Source: Acidobacteriota bacterium (GTDB taxonomy: Bacteria; Acidobacteriota; Terriglobia; Terriglobales; Acidobacteriaceae). Taken from it: 64,000 nucleotides of DNA. The DNA lies in contig QIBA01000043.1 in assembly GCA_003225175.1 (NCBI GenBank), forward strand, positions 18,019 through 82,018, in the 5' to 3' direction. The notes under the pieces are model-generated. The model had not been told where the DNA came from. It ran no database searches and saw nothing but the letters and a program-made list of their open reading frames with translations. Made by a program: the position numbers and the translations under genes. Shown in pieces: positions 63,201 to 64,000 of this stretch. Every line of letters starts with the position of its first letter. Within the stretch, counting starts at the first letter, position 1.

Positions 63201-63761
63201 CAGTGATCGAACCCCGTGGACGTTGGCTCCTCCCGTACGACCGGCAGCCGTGCCGCCCCCCTGTTCGGTATAGCGATCAGCTTGCACTCCGGGAACCAGC
63301 CCCAGTAGGTCGTCCCAATTGCGGGCGCTAAGCGGCGCGGTATTGATAAGCTTGTTCTCGACAGCTTCGCCGGGTGAGGCGTCCTGCGTATCCAGCAGAG
63401 GCACCGCGCTCTCGACCGTTACCGTCTCAAGCGAAGAGCCGATCTTGAGCGGAACGTTTTGCCGTCCGTGTTCCCCTACCTCGAGAGTGACATCGGAAAC
63501 GCCTGTCTGAAAATTCTGGTGCTCAACTTTGAGCCTATACCTGCCCACCTGCACGACGGGAAAATCGTAATATCCGCTTGCCGTGGTCGTAGTGGCCTGT
63601 TCCACGTTCGTAGCTGTGTTGGTAAGCGTCACCTTTGCCCCGACAACCACCGCCCCGGAAGGATCAGTTACCAGACCAGTGAGGCTCGCGTTGTTCACTT
63701 GCCCCCAACACACGCAAACCACTATTAGCGACGCCGACAACAAAAAGATCCGTGTTCTCAT
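60213..63761 (-). CDS. TonB-dependent receptor, Oar-like with carboxypeptidase-regulatory domain
   Basis: 1182 residues. A signal peptide (MRTRIFLLSASLIVVCVCWGQ) is followed by a carboxypeptidase-regulatory-like beta domain (about 25-105, TGLVTDPSGAVVVGAKVTLTN). Next are a TonB plug (GVRSLQNNFVLDGVDNNSFSENV) and a long outer-membrane barrel ending in the aromatic LRFMF. ATG 63761 has a GGTGGGG-like site. Such receptors are numerous in Acidobacteriota and import large ligands, often oligosaccharides, with energy from TonB. The ligand is not readable. It is downstream of nothing visible in the window. Confidence 0.93.
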   Translation of the reverse strand: MRTRIFLLSASLIVVCVCWGQVNNASLTGLVTDPSGAVVVGAKVTLTNTATNVEQATTTTASGYYDFPVVQVGRYRLKVEHQNFQTGVSDVTLEVGEHGRQNVPLKIGSSLETVTVESAVPLLDTQDASPGEAVENKLINTAPLSARNWDDLLGLVPGVQADRYTEQGGGTAAGRTGGANVHGVRSLQNNFVLDGVDNNSFSENVQELTTQIIRPSVDAIQEFKVSTNPYSAENGRSPGSLISVTTKNGTNTFHGGVYEYLRNRIFDANDYFTNRAGRAKPEKVQNQFGGLIGGPVIKNKAFFFFNYEGTRIRTGRFYQASVPTVNERLGNFSAAAGTANRVTYAQIFDNVGSCIPKVNGVAQPFPNNQIPSSCIDAASAKILGLVPGSNFTPASGPLNANDFVNTRTLSDDGNSYTGRFDWNPTQANNLWVRYSNTHRLRYVPGTFGGILDGTSTSAAGRLTMNAASASIGWNHLFGPTLVNEFRIGWGRDWSHGVQDPFGLNKESDFIQGVADNPLYNGGIPRIAISARGGTQSNTTSTLSGVDNWGSPDFLPKQQFTNQFQWMDTIDLTRDKHQLRFGVDARLPMRNIFLDVPAMRGRMSFDGARTSNGTTTTGISVADFLLGYVQSAELANPLMSDARLWMLSEFVQDDWKIFPKLTLNLGLRYDYATWPYSGNDHMLNVLNPNQAAVNATATLFCAGSSQPAPCSPAASPFGRTLVKPDKNNFAPRVGIAWQVTPNTVVRTGYGRFYMLFERAGSEDQMYLNPPYLVDKAVSAPSTSTTANNMRVATGFNLSLDPSALNLTQIRFRTVNPNNVQPEVDQWNLGIEHGLPGGVVATAEYVGTKGTHLSVLMNLNQQYFDSQGRACVAVGTASPNCPNLGAPGTGILPYLEYQNLGAIEWRNNAGNSTYHGLELSANKRFSHGLSFTSSYTWSHSIDTSMEQLFGGGSNTFLQNMHDLRQWRGNSDFDVRHRLVFSYVYELPFGPGHKLASSGPLSHLVREWHASSITSIHTGRPFTIFSGNNNSLVQVGGQLGSALGDCLRGSVSGGVSEDRLGNGPAFFDVTAFAVPSAASPTGTGTVPRLGTCPRNTLYGPGLTNVDFSLGRTFGYFGEGRSLEFRWEAFNLLNTPYFGLPQHDVSSCSSINGVAATAPNHCGNFGRITSLQGDPRTMQFSLRFMF

Positions 63762-64000
63762 ATTCGCCCCACCGGTTCGAGGATTTGAGTGCTGCAGAAG
63801 CGAATGATTTATATCCCACCTGCCCATCAAAAATCACGTTTTTTATGAGCAGCTTGAGCACAGCAATTCAGAGACAGCAAGCGCAGTAGGCGTATGGCGA
63901 CAGAAGATCAGGGACGAGCGTCAATTCAGGTAGGTGTAATTTTTATGACGTACTAATTTGTCTAATGATCTCTCGCGCATTCAAACAGGCAGCTCACCAG
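63762..64000. other. upstream region of the TonB receptor at the window edge
   Basis: Contains the ribosome site and presumably the promoter of the receptor gene. No further gene or repeat can be supported in these 239 bases. Confidence 0.4.

Noticed and set aside
1..64000. CRISPR arrays, integrases, transposases, phage genes
   Set aside because: No regularly spaced direct repeats and no recognisable mobile-element enzyme in any frame; only short dispersed palindromes.

Overview
The window looks like a chromosomal segment of an Acidobacteriota bacterium, probably of the class Terriglobia. The lineage markers are an ADOP-type fused permease (two FtsX units behind a prefix domain) controlled by a PadR repressor, a very large Oar-like TonB-dependent receptor with an N-terminal carboxypeptidase-regulatory domain, several secreted small-domain proteins (DinB, CHRD, DUF5818-like) and many short dispersed palindromes between genes. 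It is mostly ordinary metabolic and signalling DNA. I see no phage, insertion sequence, integron or CRISPR array.

Layout. 1-4.8 kb: HIT hydrolase, lipoprotein phosphoesterase, then a forward group of Gfo/Idh/MocA oxidoreductase, cupin and quinone reductase. 4.8-10.5 kb, reverse strand: galE-galK-galT followed by a secreted zinc metalloprotease. 10.6-15.8 kb: a threonine operon (aspartokinase, homoserine dehydrogenase, threonine synthase, homoserine kinase). It is preceded by a short Thr-rich leader peptide, an antiterminator and a perfect intrinsic terminator, that is, a complete ribosome-mediated attenuator; this is the most interesting element I found. 15.8-26.5 kb: a GH2 exo-beta-glucosaminidase-like enzyme, two APC permeases, a PIG-L deacetylase, a DinB protein and an aminotransferase, plausibly for amino-sugar and amino-acid salvage.

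26.5-34 kb: an acyl-ligase/ACP/PlsC fusion, a protein joining a disordered Arg/Gly-rich tail to a receiver-like domain, a haem-motif outer-membrane barrel coupled to YceI, and a CHRD protein. 34-41.7 kb: a Na+/H+ antiporter converging on a D-amino-acid group (GntP/DsdX-like permease, RidA, D-aminoacylase), with a divergent PLP D-amino-acid lyase and a lactonase. 41.8-47.3 kb: small proteins and a four-gene oligopeptide ABC operon with overlapping stop and start codons. 47.6-52.8 kb: two tandem sensorless sigma-54 activators, one ending in a PilZ domain, divergent from a membrane HD-GYP/GAF/GGDEF protein, so a c-di-GMP locus.

52.9-64 kb: tRNA-Thr(CGT), a Cys-rich secreted protein with a TlpA thioredoxin, an ArsR/SRPBCC module with a clear palindromic operator, a small secreted protein, PadR-ADOP with a near-leaderless autoregulated promoter, and the TonB-dependent receptor.

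All functions are read from motifs and gene context; no database search was run.
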